Assembly: GCF_002086515.1 (NCBI RefSeq)
Contig: NZ_MVHH01000002.1
Span: forward strand, 124,001-188,000
Reading direction: 5' to 3'
DNA from: Mycolicibacter arupensis
GTDB taxonomy: Bacteria; Actinomycetota; Actinomycetes; Mycobacteriales; Mycobacteriaceae
DNA: 64,000 nucleotides
Position 1 is the first letter of the stretch. Every line of letters begins with the position of its first letter. Below are positions 62,945 through 64,000 of the stretch, in pieces. The translations under genes were made by a program, and so were the position numbers. Below the pieces are notes generated by a model. The model was not told the DNA's origin and did not search any database. It saw only the letters and a list, made by a program, of their open reading frames with translations.

Positions 62945-64000
62945 CTACATCCGGCGGGGCACCTTCACCGGCAACATCGCCAACAGGCCCAACAGCAGTA
63001 CGGCGCACAACCCGCCCAGGCCCGCCCGGTCGGTGCGAAAGACGTCGACGAAGACCGAGAACAGCCACGGCGCCAGGAACGACACTGCCCGACCGGTCAT
63101 GGTGTAGAGGCCGAAAGCCACCCCTTCCATGCCCTCGTCGGCCATCCGTAGCAGCAGCGTGCGCGCCGCGGACTGCGTCGGGCCGATGAACAGGCACAAC
63201 AACAGCCCGCAGGCCCAGAACGCCCCCGGCCCCGAGAGCACCATCAGTGTGGTGCCGGCGGCGATCATGGCCACCAGCGATCCGACGATCACGGTCTTGG
63301 AACCGATCCGGTCATCGAGCAGGCCCCCGGCGACGGCCCCGATCGCGGCGACCACGCTGGCGGCGACCCCGAAGATCAAGACGTCGCCGGCGGAGACACC
63401 GTAGACGTTGACGCCCAGCACCGCCCCGAACGCGAAGACACCGGCGAGTCCATCGCGGAAGATCGCGCTGGCCACCAGGTAGAAGACCAGGTTGCGATCG
63501 CGGTGCCATTCGACGCTGATGTCCCGCCACAGCCGGCGGTAGCCACCGAAGAACCCGAGCCGCAGCGGCGCCGCCTCGGTGTCGCCGACCAGACGGTGCG
63601 CGGTCAGCAGCAGGGGCATCGCGAACACCGCCAGCCACGCCGCGGCCACCAGCATGGCGACCCGGACGTTGTATCCCCCTTCGGTGGTCAGGCCCAGCAG
63701 CCCGCGGGTGGGACCGTCACCGGCGATACAGCCGAGATAGACCAGCAGCAGCAACACCACGCTGCCGCAATAGCCGGCCGCCCAGCCGAAGCCAGAGATC
63801 CGGCCGGAATTCTGGGGCGTCGACAGCTGCCGCAGCATGGCGTTGTAGGGCACGCTGGCCAGGTCGCCGCACGCGGCGGTCAGCGCGAGCAGCACCAGCC
63901 CCGGAGCCAGATAGGCCGGCTCGTCTCGGATCAGGCTCATCGAGGCGGTCAGCACGGCGGCGGTCCCGGTCAGCACGGCCAGCGTCACGCGCCGGCGGTG
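62945..64000 (-). CDS. MFS permease, Rv2508c type (N-terminus beyond window)
   Basis: C-terminal ~351 residues of a 12-helix permease; coding continues past base 64000 (in-frame HRRRVTLAVLTGTAAVL). Eight or more hydrophobic helices are visible, with the loop motif LLDDRIGSKTVIVGSLVAMI and the end VLLLGLLAMLPVKVPRRM. Gene order and the leucine/alanine-rich sequence match the M. tuberculosis integral membrane protein Rv2508c. No substrate can be named. Its stop is six bases from the convergent MmpS-domain gene. Confidence 0.85.
   Translation of the reverse strand, partial: HRRRVTLAVLTGTAAVLTASMSLIRDEPAYLAPGLVLLALTAACGDLASVPYNAMLRQLSTPQNSGRISGFGWAAGYCGSVVLLLLVYLGCIAGDGPTRGLLGLTTEGGYNVRVAMLVAAAWLAVFAMPLLLTAHRLVGDTEAAPLRLGFFGGYRRLWRDISVEWHRDRNLVFYLVASAIFRDGLAGVFAFGAVLGVNVYGVSAGDVLIFGVAASVVAAIGAVAGGLLDDRIGSKTVIVGSLVAMIAAGTTLMVLSGPGAFWACGLLLCLFIGPTQSAARTLLLRMADEGMEGVAFGLYTMTGRAVSFLAPWLFSVFVDVFRTDRAGLGGLCAVLLLGLLAMLPVKVPRRM

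Overview
The window is chromosomal DNA of a mycobacterium (genus Mycobacterium in the broad sense). It has high GC, frequent GTG starts, ATGA/GTGA-coupled genes, mycobacterial lipoproteins and MmpS-like proteins. The gene order follows, from memory, the M. tuberculosis stretch Rv2460c (clpP2) to Rv2508c. I see no insertion sequence, prophage, CRISPR array or replication origin. Both edges cut genes: clpP2 on the left and an MFS permease on the right.

Layout. 1-2.5 kb: protein quality control (clpP2, clpP1, tig). 2.5-3.05 kb: tRNA-Pro and tRNA-Gly, a strong hairpin, and a degenerate second copy of the 3' half of the tRNA-Gly. 3-18.2 kb: lipP, nei1, rpiB, the Rv2466c-type oxidoreductase, a DUF1304 protein, pepN, an orphan HEEIH protein, the Rv2468c/Rv2468A pair, an inserted MOSC-RidA-nitrilase-membrane protein operon (11.1-13.9 kb), an HNH nuclease, glbO-aglA and a hydrolase/TetR pair. 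18.2-25.7 kb: thioesterase, the very large NAD-glutamate dehydrogenase, ettA and a second SSB-like protein. 25.9-33.8 kb: a lipoprotein, an MFS permease, an oxidoreductase/nitroreductase/SDR/TetR group that appears to share one operator, and a CopD-CtaG membrane fusion. 33.8-39.3 kb: the glycerolipid operon plsB2-plsC-WS/DGAT. 39.5-41 kb: tRNA-Arg, a degenerate HNH protein, a 29-residue membrane peptide and an atypical crotonase.

41-61.4 kb is dominated by leucine/branched-chain catabolism. The branched-chain keto-acid dehydrogenase genes bkdABC make isovaleryl-CoA. FadE19, AccA1-AccD1, the MaoC-like hydratase, the CitE-type lyase and ScoAB carry it to acetyl-CoA and acetoacetate. A TetR repressor (BkaR-like) with two matching operators sits at the head of this block. 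About 9.4 kb of accessory genes lies between bkdA and citE, where M. tuberculosis has these two genes adjacent. It carries a GNAT acetyltransferase, a membrane-cupredoxin-NirK fusion, a sulfotransferase/DUF1214/TetR operon with a perfect palindromic operator, a methyltransferase, a PanE-like reductase and an enolase-superfamily dehydratase. The window ends with an Rv2507-like MmpS-domain protein and an Rv2508c-like permease.

Most promising for new biology: the MOSC-RidA-nitrilase operon, the nitrite-reductase fusion that keeps all copper ligands, the three-site operator of the TetR at 31163, the tRNA-Gly relic, and homologues that have lost expected catalytic residues (the HNH protein, the crotonase, the alpha/beta hydrolase and the RidA protein).
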